Of a DNA stretch of 64,000 bases, positions 8,014 through 16,669 are shown piece by piece (the stretch's first letter is position 1; every line of letters starts with the position of its first letter). The notes below the pieces were generated by a model, which worked only from the letters and a program-made list of their open reading frames with translations, made no database searches and had not been told where the DNA came from. The translations under genes and the position numbers were made by a program. Source of the stretch: Enterococcus quebecensis (GTDB lineage: Bacteria > Bacillota > Bacilli > Lactobacillales > Enterococcaceae); contig NZ_MIKB01000012.1 in NCBI RefSeq assembly GCF_001730365.1, positions 310,001 to 374,000 of the forward strand, given 5' to 3'.

Positions 8014-9740
8014 TCGACAAAGCCATCTTAAAAATGCCGAAAATCAAAAATATTATGATCATGCTTGCAGGTTTTTCTTTCCTGCAAGCAGTATTTATTA
8101 TAGGGCAAGCATTTTATTTATCTAAAGCCGTTGTTGGGTTATGGGAAGGTGGTCAGTTAAGCGACCAGCTGTTGAATATTTTGGTGTTCTTTTTGTTTTA
8201 TACTGGTAGACATGTGGTGACTTATCTGCGTGAGAAAATGCTAGATCGGTTTAGTTATGATCGTTCTCGTGAATTGAGAGAAGCGTTATTGCAAAAGATT
8301 TTTCGTTTAGGTCCAACCGTTGTTCAAAAAAATGGAACAGGAAATATGATCACCATGGCACTTGAAGGGATCAGTCAGGCTGAGAATTATCTTCATTTGA
8401 TTTTGATGAAAATCATGAATATGATGATTATCCCGTGGATTATTTTGATTTTTGTCTTTACTTTAGATGTTCGTTCGGGCGTTGTTTTGCTAGTTGTGTT
8501 TCCTATGATTATCATCTTTATGATCATTTTAGGGTATGCAGCACAAAGCAAAGCGGACAAACAATATAAAGCATTTCAACTTTTGTCTAATCACTTTATT
8601 GATTCATTAAGAGGTTTGGACACATTAAAATTGTTTGGTTTAAGTAAAAAATACGCAAGCAGTATTTATAATACAAGCGAGCGATTTAGAGAAGCGACAA
8701 TGAGTACTTTGAAAATTGCTATTTTATCCACCTTTGCATTAGATTTCTTTACTACGTTATCAGTTGCAGTTGTGGCGGTGTTTTTGGGGTTAAGTTTGTT
8801 AGAAGGCGGGATATTATTATTTCCAGCGTTGACAACGTTGATTTTAGCGCCAGAATTCTTTTTGCCCGTTCGAGATTTTGCTAGTGATTATCATGCTACT
8901 TTGGATGGAAAAAATTCATTTCAAGCAATTCAAGAAGTCTTAGATTTACCAGAAATGGCAGAAACCGATCGTCTTTCATTAGGGGATTGGACAGCCTTAA
9001 GCGAATTATCTGCTGAACAATTAACGTTCCAATATGAAGATGCCATTCAGCCAGCTTTGAAAGGATTGGATTTTACAGCAAAAGGATATCAAAAAATTGG
9101 AGTCATTGGTGCCAGTGGTTCGGGTAAGTCTACACTGATTAATGTGCTTAGTGGATTTTTAGAACCTAATGCTGATTCGACAAAAATCGAAGTAGATGGA
9201 CAAGTGATTCCGCATTTTCTGCAAAAAGAATGGCAAAAACAAGTGCTCTATATCCCACAATCACCTTATATTTTCCAAGACACGTTAGCAAATAATGTCC
9301 GTTTTTATACACCAGAAGCAATAGATGAACAAGTTTTAGCTGCTGTGCGCTTGGTAGGTTTAGAAACGTTTGTAGAAGGTCTTAGAGACGGTATAAACAC
9401 GGTGATCGGTGAAAGTGGTAGAATGTTAAGCGGAGGACAAGCTCAGCGTGTAGCGTTAGCTAGAGCCTTTTTAGACAAGGAACGACGGATTCTGTTGTTC
9501 GATGAACCAACAGCTCACTTAGATATCGAAACAGAAGTCGAGTTAAAGATAAAAATGTTACCATTGATGGAAGATCATCTTGTCTTTTTTGCCACACACA
9601 GATTACATTGGATGGCGGAAATGGATTATATTTTAGTGATGGATAAAGGTCAACTTGTTGAAGCGGGAACTTTAGATGAGTTAATTGATAAAAATGGTTA
9701 CTATGTGAAATTAATGAATCAAATGAGGGGGAATGAATAA
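8010..9740 (+). CDS. cydD: Thiol reductant ABC exporter, CydD-type subunit
   Basis: A fused permease-ATPase half-transporter of 576 residues. Six transmembrane helices occupy about residues 15-300. Then come Walker A (GASGSGKSTL), the signature LSGGQAQRVALARA, and Walker B (ILLFDEPTAHLD). With the next gene it forms the heterodimeric CydDC-type exporter needed for bd oxidase assembly; in E. coli it exports glutathione and cysteine and binds haem. In several Gram-positive genomes this first gene is labelled cydC, so the symbol depends on convention. Start and stop overlap its neighbours by four and one bases. Confidence 0.94.
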   Translation: MIDKAILKMPKIKNIMIMLAGFSFLQAVFIIGQAFYLSKAVVGLWEGGQLSDQLLNILVFFLFYTGRHVVTYLREKMLDRFSYDRSRELREALLQKIFRLGPTVVQKNGTGNMITMALEGISQAENYLHLILMKIMNMMIIPWIILIFVFTLDVRSGVVLLVVFPMIIIFMIILGYAAQSKADKQYKAFQLLSNHFIDSLRGLDTLKLFGLSKKYASSIYNTSERFREATMSTLKIAILSTFALDFFTTLSVAVVAVFLGLSLLEGGILLFPALTTLILAPEFFLPVRDFASDYHATLDGKNSFQAIQEVLDLPEMAETDRLSLGDWTALSELSAEQLTFQYEDAIQPALKGLDFTAKGYQKIGVIGASGSGKSTLINVLSGFLEPNADSTKIEVDGQVIPHFLQKEWQKQVLYIPQSPYIFQDTLANNVRFYTPEAIDEQVLAAVRLVGLETFVEGLRDGINTVIGESGRMLSGGQAQRVALARAFLDKERRILLFDEPTAHLDIETEVELKIKMLPLMEDHLVFFATHRLHWMAEMDYILVMDKGQLVEAGTLDELIDKNGYYVKLMNQMRGNE

Positions 9741-11500
9741 TGGAAAATACCCCAACAAATAAAGAGTTGTATGAGAAAGATCAATGGGTCAAACCATTTT
9801 TGAAAAAGTATAAAGGATTATTGTATTTGGCATTGTTCTTAGGCTTTTTGACTTTCTTCAGTGCAGGAGCGTTGATGTTTAACTCTGGTTATTTAATTAG
9901 CCGAGCAGCATCTCTTCCAGAAAATATTTTAATGATTTACATTCCGATTGTGTTGACTCGTGCTTTTGGGATCAGTCGACCAGTTTTTCGTTATATTGAG
10001 CGTTTAGTTAGTCACAATTGGGTATTGAAAATGACATCTGATTTACGTCTGAAATTGTATTTAGTTTTAGAAAAAGATGCGATTTTCTTTAAATCAAAAT
10101 ACCAAACAGGAGATATTTTAGGTTTACTATCAGAAGATATCAATCACTTGCAAAATCTGTATTTACGTACGGTTTTCCCTACAGTGATCGCTTGGTTATT
10201 GTATATCTTTATCATTATTGGTTTAGGTTTCTTTTCTTGGTGGTTTGGTTTATGTATGTTGTTGATGTTAGGTGTGATTGTTTTTCTATTGCCGTTGGTT
10301 TCAGTTTTAGTGAATGGTGCCAGACAAGAAAAGCAAAAAGTGTCTAAAAATGAATTATACAAAACATTAACTGATAATATTTTAGGTGTTTCTGATTGGG
10401 TATTTAGCCAACGTGGACATGAATTTGTTCATTCTTATGAAAAAGAAGAAGCAAAATTGCGTCAGTTAGATGAAAAAATCAAACGGTTTAATCGTGTCAG
10501 AGATTTTGTTTTACAAGTTGGTTTTGGTGTAATCACCATAGCAGTATTAGCGTGGGCTAGTGTACGTTTTCCTGGTAATCATGGGGGCGCAGCTAACTGG
10601 ATTGCAGCATTCACTTTGACTGTTTTTCCGTTGATTGATGCTTTTGCTCCGCTGCCTGATGCGGCGCAAGAAACGAATATCTATAAAGATTCTATCAAAC
10701 GATTGAATGATTTACCTGAACCAGAAGAAACAAAAGAAGTCTCAAAAGATCTAGTGGTTACAAGTAGTGAAATCAATATTAGTGATGTATCTTTTTCATA
10801 TGAAGGAACGTCAAAAAAAGTGTTAGATGATCTAAACTTGACGATCCACTCAAAAGAAAAATTGGCGATTTTAGGTCGCAGTGGTTCAGGAAAAAGTACT
10901 TTGGCAACCTTGATTCGCGGAGATTTAAAACCGGATAAAGGAAGTATTACTCTAGGCGGCATTCCAACAGTTGATTTTGGTGATCAAATTACACAGTCAA
11001 TTGGTGTTATCCACCAAGCGCCATATTTGTTTAGAACGACGATTTTAAATAATGTTCGAATTGGACAGGAAGAAGCGTCTACAGAAGAAGTTTGGCAAGT
11101 TTTAGATAAAGTTGGTTTAAAGGAAATGGTTGAAGGGTTACCAGAAGGGCTGCAGACAATGGTGGATGAAGCTGGGTTACGTTTTTCCGGTGGTGAACGT
11201 CATCGTTTGGCTTTGGCTCGGATTTTACTGCAAGATACACCCGTTGTGTTGTTGGATGAACCAACAACAGGCCTTGATCCAATTACGGAGCAACAATTAT
11301 TGGACACTTTTTTCAGCACATTAGAAGATAAGACACTTATTTGGATCACTCATCATCTGCAAGGTGTTCATATGATGAATCGTGTCATTTTTATTGAAGA
11401 TGGGCAGTTGGAAATGAGTGGTTCACCACAAGAGTTGTTAGAAACAAATGAGCATTATCAACAATTATATGCGATTGATCGTGGAACCAATAAGAATTGA
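9740..11500 (+). CDS. cydC: Thiol reductant ABC exporter, CydC-type subunit
   Basis: The partner half-transporter has 586 residues, with an N-terminal six-helix membrane domain and a C-terminal ATPase. Walker A is GRSGSGKSTL, the signature is FSGGERHRLALAR, and Walker B is VVLLDEPTTGLD. Its ATG shares one base with the stop of the preceding gene, so the two subunits are coupled. It is the last gene of cydABCD and is followed by a strong terminator. The cydC/cydD names are swapped in some annotations. Confidence 0.94.
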   Translation: MENTPTNKELYEKDQWVKPFLKKYKGLLYLALFLGFLTFFSAGALMFNSGYLISRAASLPENILMIYIPIVLTRAFGISRPVFRYIERLVSHNWVLKMTSDLRLKLYLVLEKDAIFFKSKYQTGDILGLLSEDINHLQNLYLRTVFPTVIAWLLYIFIIIGLGFFSWWFGLCMLLMLGVIVFLLPLVSVLVNGARQEKQKVSKNELYKTLTDNILGVSDWVFSQRGHEFVHSYEKEEAKLRQLDEKIKRFNRVRDFVLQVGFGVITIAVLAWASVRFPGNHGGAANWIAAFTLTVFPLIDAFAPLPDAAQETNIYKDSIKRLNDLPEPEETKEVSKDLVVTSSEINISDVSFSYEGTSKKVLDDLNLTIHSKEKLAILGRSGSGKSTLATLIRGDLKPDKGSITLGGIPTVDFGDQITQSIGVIHQAPYLFRTTILNNVRIGQEEASTEEVWQVLDKVGLKEMVEGLPEGLQTMVDEAGLRFSGGERHRLALARILLQDTPVVLLDEPTTGLDPITEQQLLDTFFSTLEDKTLIWITHHLQGVHMMNRVIFIEDGQLEMSGSPQELLETNEHYQQLYAIDRGTNKN

Positions 11501-11530
11501 TTGACGAAAGTACTTGTTGAAGAATAAAAT

Positions 11531-11577
11531 AAAAAAAGATGAGGCAAAAACTCTGCGAGCTTTGCCTTCATCTTTTA
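11531..11577. terminator. Bidirectional terminator between cydC and the polyprenyl synthase gene
   Basis: AAAGATGAGGCAAA / TTTGCCTTCATCTTT stem with A-runs on one side and T-runs on the other, between two convergent genes. Confidence 0.9.
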
Positions 11578-11593
11578 AAAGTTAATGATACTT

Positions 11594-12574
11594 TTAAAAA
11601 GAACGTTGCAATAATAATTGTGTTAACTGAGTTAAGTGTTCCTTACCTATGCAGTCAGGCAGTTTTTCAATATCCGTCAATGCTTTTTCAGTTACTTTTT
11701 TAGCAAAGGCTTTTGCATCCGTAACGCCACCTAGTTCGTGAACGAGCTGTGCAGTTTCAACTGCTTGTGCGTCTGTAATCGTTGCGCCTTTTTCTAGATA
11801 AGAGCAAAAGCGTTCCGGTGCTTTTTGCATGGCAAAGATCAATGGTAGCGTGTAGACACCTTGAGCTAAATCTTCTAAAACAGGCTTTTTCAAAGTTTCT
11901 ACATCTGCTGTATAATCTAAGATATCATCGTAGACTTGAAAAGCGATACCAATATGACGACCAATACGCATTGCCAAGCGTTGAACTTCGGATGACGCAT
12001 GACCAAAATGAGCACCTTCTAGGCAGCTTAAAGAAAATAATTCAGCGGTTTTTCCATTGACGCTGCGTAAGTAATCAGTAACAGTCATATCTTTTTTGTA
12101 ACGTGTATGCATCTGGTCTAATTCACCGACCAGTAAACGTTTCATCGCTGAAGCATTTGTATGTAAGAAATCAGAACCATTCATTGTCTCAGCAAGCAAC
12201 TCAAAAAATTCGGTGAACAATAAATCACCAGTGTACACTGCGATGTCTTTTCCATAGCGAGATTGAATCGTAGCAGTTCCTCTTCTTAGAGGAGAATCAT
12301 CGATAATATCATCATGTATGAGCGTTGCCATATGCAAGATTTCAATTGAAGCGGCGATCTTGATCAATTGCTTGTGATTTTGTTTTTGTTCATCACCAAT
12401 TTGAGCAAACAAAAAGAAGAAGGCTGGGCGCAATAATTTACCACCTGAATAAGTTAGTTCAATCAACGCTTGTTCGATGTCCTTGTTGCGTATTTTAACT
12501 TGGTGCTTGATCAATTCACATGTTTCATTTAATTGTTGTTGGATAATAGGAAACTCTTTCCAAAAATCATTCAT
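11594..12574 (-). CDS. Polyprenyl diphosphate synthase (menaquinone side chain)
   Basis: A 326-residue trans-isoprenyl diphosphate synthase. The first aspartate-rich motif DDIIDDSPLRRG and the second DDILDYTAD bind Mg-diphosphates, and GGKLLRP lies upstream as usual. It condenses isopentenyl units to a long-chain polyprenyl diphosphate, the co-substrate of MenA, which is encoded divergently next door. It resembles the catalytic HepT/component II subunit. No component I gene is visible here. Chain length cannot be read from sequence alone. Confidence 0.93.
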   Translation of the reverse strand: MNDFWKEFPIIQQQLNETCELIKHQVKIRNKDIEQALIELTYSGGKLLRPAFFFLFAQIGDEQKQNHKQLIKIAASIEILHMATLIHDDIIDDSPLRRGTATIQSRYGKDIAVYTGDLLFTEFFELLAETMNGSDFLHTNASAMKRLLVGELDQMHTRYKKDMTVTDYLRSVNGKTAELFSLSCLEGAHFGHASSEVQRLAMRIGRHIGIAFQVYDDILDYTADVETLKKPVLEDLAQGVYTLPLIFAMQKAPERFCSYLEKGATITDAQAVETAQLVHELGGVTDAKAFAKKVTEKALTDIEKLPDCIGKEHLTQLTQLLLQRSF

Positions 12575-12692
12575 AACACAATATTCCTTTCAGTAGTTCA
12601 ATACTATTGATTGTATACGAATTTCGTAAAGAAATACAGTAAATTATTCCGTGAGCATAAAACTAAATTTTGAAAGGAGGGAGGAGTATAAT

Positions 12693-13598
12693 TTGAACAG
12701 AGAAGTATTTTTTGAATTAGTAGAACTAAAAGCAAAGACAGCCAGTGTTTTACCTTTTCTTTTAGGAATTTGTTTTAGTTGGTATCATTATCGAAATGTT
12801 CACCTATTTTATGTTATTATTTATTTTATTGCGATGTTTATTTTTAATATGGCTGTCGATATTTTAGATAACTATAATGATTACCATCATGCTAAAGAAG
12901 GGCATGATTATAAAGAGAAAACCAATATTATTGGCCGAGAAAACTTATCGTTATCGATGATTCGTCGTTGGATCATTTGGATGGTCGTCATTTCAGCGTT
13001 GATGGGAATCGGCTTGTCAATTATTGTAGGATGGCCCTTGTTATGGCTCGGATTGTATTGTTACTTGATTGGCATTTTTTATTCTTCTGGACCCAAACCC
13101 TTATCAAGCTTGCCGTTAGGTGAATTTTTTTCAGGGTTTACGATGGGGTTTATGATCATGTTGATTTGTGTTTATATCAATACGTTTGATTCTTTTCAGT
13201 GGACAGTGAGCAATCTAGGAAGTATCTTTTTAGTTGCTTTGCCTAATACCTGTTTGATTGCTAATTTAATGTTAGCTAATAATATTTGTGATTTAGAAGA
13301 AGATGAGATGAATCATCGGTTTACGCTAGTTCACTATTTAGGGAAGCAGGCATCAATTAGATTGTTTGTTGGTTTAATTGTCATTGCGTTTGTTTCGATC
13401 GTTTTGAGTGTTGTTTTAGGATTGACGCCGATTACGATGTTATTGACTATTTTGGTTGTACCATTTGTCTGGAAACAGTCGAAGTTATTTTTAAAAGAAC
13501 AAGTCAAAACAAAAACATTTATTTGTGCCATACGGATTCTAGCCGTTGGTGCACTTGCCCAAGTTGTATTTTTTGCCATAGGATTGTGGCTTAAATAA
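12693..13598 (+). CDS. menA: 1,4-dihydroxy-2-naphthoate polyprenyltransferase
   Basis: A UbiA-superfamily membrane prenyltransferase with about eight or nine helices. The first aspartate motif is NMAVDILDNYNDY and the second is NNICDLEEDE. It joins the polyprenyl tail to dihydroxynaphthoate, giving demethylmenaquinone. I prefer a TTG start at 12693 (301 residues) because GGAGGGAGGAG lies just upstream; a GTG at 12651 in the same frame lies before that ribosome site. It is divergent from the polyprenyl synthase and is followed after 31 bp by an NADH dehydrogenase, so the quinone carrier and its reductase are made together. Confidence 0.93.
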   Translation: MNREVFFELVELKAKTASVLPFLLGICFSWYHYRNVHLFYVIIYFIAMFIFNMAVDILDNYNDYHHAKEGHDYKEKTNIIGRENLSLSMIRRWIIWMVVISALMGIGLSIIVGWPLLWLGLYCYLIGIFYSSGPKPLSSLPLGEFFSGFTMGFMIMLICVYINTFDSFQWTVSNLGSIFLVALPNTCLIANLMLANNICDLEEDEMNHRFTLVHYLGKQASIRLFVGLIVIAFVSIVLSVVLGLTPITMLLTILVVPFVWKQSKLFLKEQVKTKTFICAIRILAVGALAQVVFFAIGLWLK

Positions 13599-13629
13599 TA
13601 AAATAAAAAGGTTAAGAGGGGATTTTAAA

Positions 13630-14841
13630 ATGAGTAAGCACGTCGTTATTTTAGGCGCTGGCTATGCCGGTTTAAGAGCGCTGCATGAGTTACAAAAAGG
13701 CAACAACGATATAAAAATAACATTAGTGGATCAAAATGATTACCACTTTGAAGCAACAGACATTCACGAAGTGGCAGCAGGAATTCAAACATCAGAAAGA
13801 ATCACTTATCCAATCAAAGATGTTGTAAAATCAGCTTGCACAACTTTTGTACAAGGTAGAGTAGAGAAGATTGATAGTGAAAACCAACTCGTTCATTTGA
13901 AAGACCAAGAAGGGATTTCTTATGATTATTTGATCGTTGCGTTGGGGTATGAATCAGAATCTTTTGGCATACCAGGTGTTGAAGAGTTTTCATTAAAAAT
14001 GGTAGACATTCCAACATCAGAAAAAGTCTATCAACATTTAACAGAACAAATGAAAGCTTACAAAGAAACGAAAGACGAAAACTGTCTGAAAATCGTTGTC
14101 TGTGGTGCTGGTTTTACTGGGATTGAATTATTAGGTTCATTGCATGAAGGTAAGAAAAAACTAGCTGAAATTGCTGGGGTTGAGCCAGAAAAGATTCAAT
14201 TATACTGTGTAGAAGCTGTGACTCGTTTATTGCCAATGTTTAGTGAAAAACTTGGTGGCTATGGAATCGATCATTTGAAAAAATGGGGCGTAAATTTCTT
14301 AGTTGGAAAACCAATCAAAGAAATTAAACAAGATACAGTTGTTTATCTAGATAACCAAGAAACTAATGAGTTGAATGAATTAGTTGCTAAAACAATTATC
14401 TGGACGACTGGTGTAAGTGGAAGCCATGTAGTCGGTGATTCTGGTTTTGCAGCAAAACGTGGACGTGTAATGGTACAGTCTGATTTAACGGATGCAGACC
14501 ACAGTAATGTTTACATCATTGGAGACTGTTCTGCTGTTATGGATAAAGAATCAAACCGTCCTTATCCAACAACTGCACAAATTTCGCTTAAAATGGGTGA
14601 ACATGCAGGGAAAAACATCAAAGCGCAATTAAGAGGAGAAGCGACCAAAGAATTTACCTTTAAATCATTAGGTTCTGTTGCTTCAATCGGAAACAGCCAT
14701 GCTTTTGGTGAAGTTGGAAAAATGGAAGTCAAAGGGTATCCAGCATCTGTTATCAAAAAAGTGATCATGGATCGTTCATTATTTGAAACAGGTGGAATCA
14801 AAGAAATGTTGGCAAAAGGTCGTTTTGATTTTTACCGTTAA
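13630..14841 (+). CDS. ndh: Type II NADH dehydrogenase (NDH-2)
   Basis: This 403-residue flavoprotein has two dinucleotide folds: the FAD motif VILGAGYAGL at the N-terminus and the NAD motif VVCGAGFTGIELLG about residue 158. The conserved NVYIIGDCSAV FAD segment lies in the second half. It is a non-pumping enzyme that moves electrons from NADH to membrane quinone. Its place after menA and cydABCD supports that role over other pyridine nucleotide reductases. A good AGAGGGG ribosome site precedes ATG 13630. No terminator is seen before the T-box leader that follows. Confidence 0.93.
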   Translation: MSKHVVILGAGYAGLRALHELQKGNNDIKITLVDQNDYHFEATDIHEVAAGIQTSERITYPIKDVVKSACTTFVQGRVEKIDSENQLVHLKDQEGISYDYLIVALGYESESFGIPGVEEFSLKMVDIPTSEKVYQHLTEQMKAYKETKDENCLKIVVCGAGFTGIELLGSLHEGKKKLAEIAGVEPEKIQLYCVEAVTRLLPMFSEKLGGYGIDHLKKWGVNFLVGKPIKEIKQDTVVYLDNQETNELNELVAKTIIWTTGVSGSHVVGDSGFAAKRGRVMVQSDLTDADHSNVYIIGDCSAVMDKESNRPYPTTAQISLKMGEHAGKNIKAQLRGEATKEFTFKSLGSVASIGNSHAFGEVGKMEVKGYPASVIKKVIMDRSLFETGGIKEMLAKGRFDFYR

Positions 14842-14854
14842 AAATAAAATTAAT

Positions 14855-15133
14855 CAAAAACGCTATGAAGGATTCACAGTAGAGACTTGTTTTGAAATAA
14901 TAGAAAGTTAACGGCTGATGGAAGTTAACCAAAACAAATTCTTGAATTACAAATCTAGAGCGTAATTGTCATGTTCGGGTAAGATCCGTTAGCGTCTTTT
15001 GAGAGGAAATTATACTTTAATTTCAACTATGGGTGGTACCGCGTGTATTCATGCGTATGAGACAAAAATAAAACGTTTGTCTCATCGTTTATTCGTCCCT
15101 GACAGTCTATTTCTGATTGTCAGGGATTTTTTT
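14855..15133 (+). promoter_or_regulatory. T-box riboswitch with TAC (tyrosine) specifier
   Basis: A long leader before the NhaC-type gene holds the T-box TGGGTGGTACCGCG (15030-15043). Stem I can be drawn: ACGCT/AGCGT and GGATT/AATCT at its base, TTGTTTTG/CAAAACAA above, and GTTAAC/GTTAAC under an apical loop. The specifier loop shows AGTA on the 5' side (14878-14881) and GAA-T-TAC-A on the 3' side (14944-14951), the same order as in glycine T-boxes, so the specifier is TAC, tyrosine. The base after TGG in the T-box is T, which pairs with an A discriminator, as expected for tRNA-Tyr. The CGTCCC at 15094-15099 can pair with GGG of the T-box (antiterminator) or join the terminator. An extra hairpin ATGAGACAAA/TTTGTCTCAT is nested between them. 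Confidence 0.92.
15096..15131 (+). terminator. Conditional terminator of the T-box leader
   Basis: CCCTGACA / TGTCAGGG stem followed by a run of seven T residues. Uncharged tRNA binding would favour the competing antiterminator. Confidence 0.9.
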
Positions 15134-15174
15134 GTATTTGGCAATTAAATTTATAAGAAGAATGAGGAAAGTAA

Positions 15175-16563
15175 ATGGAGAAAGAACTGAGTGTAAAAGA
15201 AGCACTATTTATATTTTTGTCTTTATTATTGATTATTAGTATTTGTGTGATTGGTGTGGGAATGAGTCCGATTTTCCCAGTATTATGCGCATTGGGTTTA
15301 TTGATTGGATGGAGTAAATGGAAAAGAGCATCGTGGGACAAAATCCACGAAGGGATTATAGAGGGTGTAAAAACAGGAATTATTCCCATGGTCATTTTCA
15401 TTTTGATTGGGGCCTTGATTGCGGTCTGGATTGCAAGTGGAGTGATCCCAACAATGATGTATGCTGGGTTTTCAGTTATTAGCACGAAAATATTTTTGCC
15501 TTCTGCATTTGTTGGCTGTGCAGTTGTAGGAATTTCAATTGGGAGCGCATTTACTACTGTTTCAACAATTGGTTTAGCTCTAATGGGAATGGGGATTTCG
15601 ATGGGATTTAACTCTGCTATTTTGGCAGGTGCGATTATCTCCGGTGCGGTTTTTGGTGATAAAATGTCTCCTCTTTCAGATACTACCAATTTAGCTTCGG
15701 CAGTTGCTGGTGCAGATTTATTTAAGCATATCAGAAATATGATGTGGACGACTGTTCCAGCATTTATTATTTCTTTTGTTTTATATGCAATTATTGGATT
15801 TCAAACGAAGATTGGACAGACTGAGTTAGAAACCCAACAGTTTTTAGAGGTGTTGAAAGGAAATTTCTCGATTAGCTGGTGGGCAATTATCCCCATTCTA
15901 TTACTAGTATTTTGTTCAATTAAGAGGGTTCCAGCTATTGCTTCTCTACTAGTTACAATCCTAGTTTCAAGTATTATGTATATGATTCAAATGAGGAATG
16001 TCGATTTAAAACAATTAAGCACGATTTTAGAAAATGGTTTTGTTTCGGAAACTGGGATGGAACAAATCGATGCGTTGCTAACTCGAGGAGGGATCCAAAG
16101 CATGATGTGGTCAGTCTCATTGATTCTCTTGACCTTGTCATTAGGTGGATTGCTAATGAAAATGGATGTGATCACAGTCTTGATGGCACCTCTTGCCCAT
16201 AAATTAAAATCAACAGGAAGTCTGGTTGCCGCTACAGTCTTTAGTGGAGCCTTAGCAAATGTGATGATCGGTGAGCAATATTTATCAATTATTCTTCCTG
16301 GACGTGCATTTAAAGAAAGTTATGATAAAGCAGATTTGCAGCCGGAAGTTTTGTCTAGAGCTTTGGAAGATTCAGGAACTGTGTTAAATTCATTAATTCC
16401 TTGGGGCGTAAGTGGTGTTTTTATGGCAAGTACGCTGCAAGTTTCTACACTGAGTTATGCACCATTTAGTTTCTTTATATTATTATGTCCGATTCTATCG
16501 ATTCTTTCTGGAGTAACTGGCATTGGTATCCATAAGAAAGTTGTGATAGAGTCAAATAAGTAG
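15175..16563 (+). CDS. NhaC-family transporter, predicted tyrosine transporter
   Basis: A 462-residue membrane protein with about eleven or twelve helices and the NhaC-family signature GDKMSPLSDTTNLA. The family is named for Na+/H+ antiport, but members under tyrosine T-box control have been predicted to carry tyrosine (Bacillus yheL type). The TAC-specifier leader directly upstream supports tyrosine import or exchange here. That is inferred from regulation, not from the protein itself. It is transcribed alone. An arginine- or malate-type exchanger of the same family cannot be excluded from sequence. Confidence 0.9.
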   Translation: MEKELSVKEALFIFLSLLLIISICVIGVGMSPIFPVLCALGLLIGWSKWKRASWDKIHEGIIEGVKTGIIPMVIFILIGALIAVWIASGVIPTMMYAGFSVISTKIFLPSAFVGCAVVGISIGSAFTTVSTIGLALMGMGISMGFNSAILAGAIISGAVFGDKMSPLSDTTNLASAVAGADLFKHIRNMMWTTVPAFIISFVLYAIIGFQTKIGQTELETQQFLEVLKGNFSISWWAIIPILLLVFCSIKRVPAIASLLVTILVSSIMYMIQMRNVDLKQLSTILENGFVSETGMEQIDALLTRGGIQSMMWSVSLILLTLSLGGLLMKMDVITVLMAPLAHKLKSTGSLVAATVFSGALANVMIGEQYLSIILPGRAFKESYDKADLQPEVLSRALEDSGTVLNSLIPWGVSGVFMASTLQVSTLSYAPFSFFILLCPILSILSGVTGIGIHKKVVIESNK

Positions 16564-16612
16564 AGAAATATAGGCTAAATCATTAAAATTTTGAGAGAAA
16601 CAATGGGGGTAC

Positions 16613-16641
16613 TTTTGTTCGGCTCGATTTTTAGGTATAAT
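16613..16641 (+). promoter_or_regulatory. Probable ftsK promoter
   Basis: Consensus TATAAT at 16636-16641 with a weak TTTTGT 17 bp upstream, 28 bp before the ftsK start. Confidence 0.4.
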
Positions 16642-16669
16642 GGATACTGATTGAAAAGAGGGATGTTAC

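Noticed and set aside
11594-12574. Geranyl/farnesyl diphosphate synthase (IspA)
   Set aside because: Location beside menA and the DDIIDDSPLRRG form fit a long-chain synthase better.
15120-15689. 189-residue minus-strand ORF over the NhaC-type gene start
   Set aside because: Low-complexity reverse reading of a membrane protein, and it runs into the T-box terminator.
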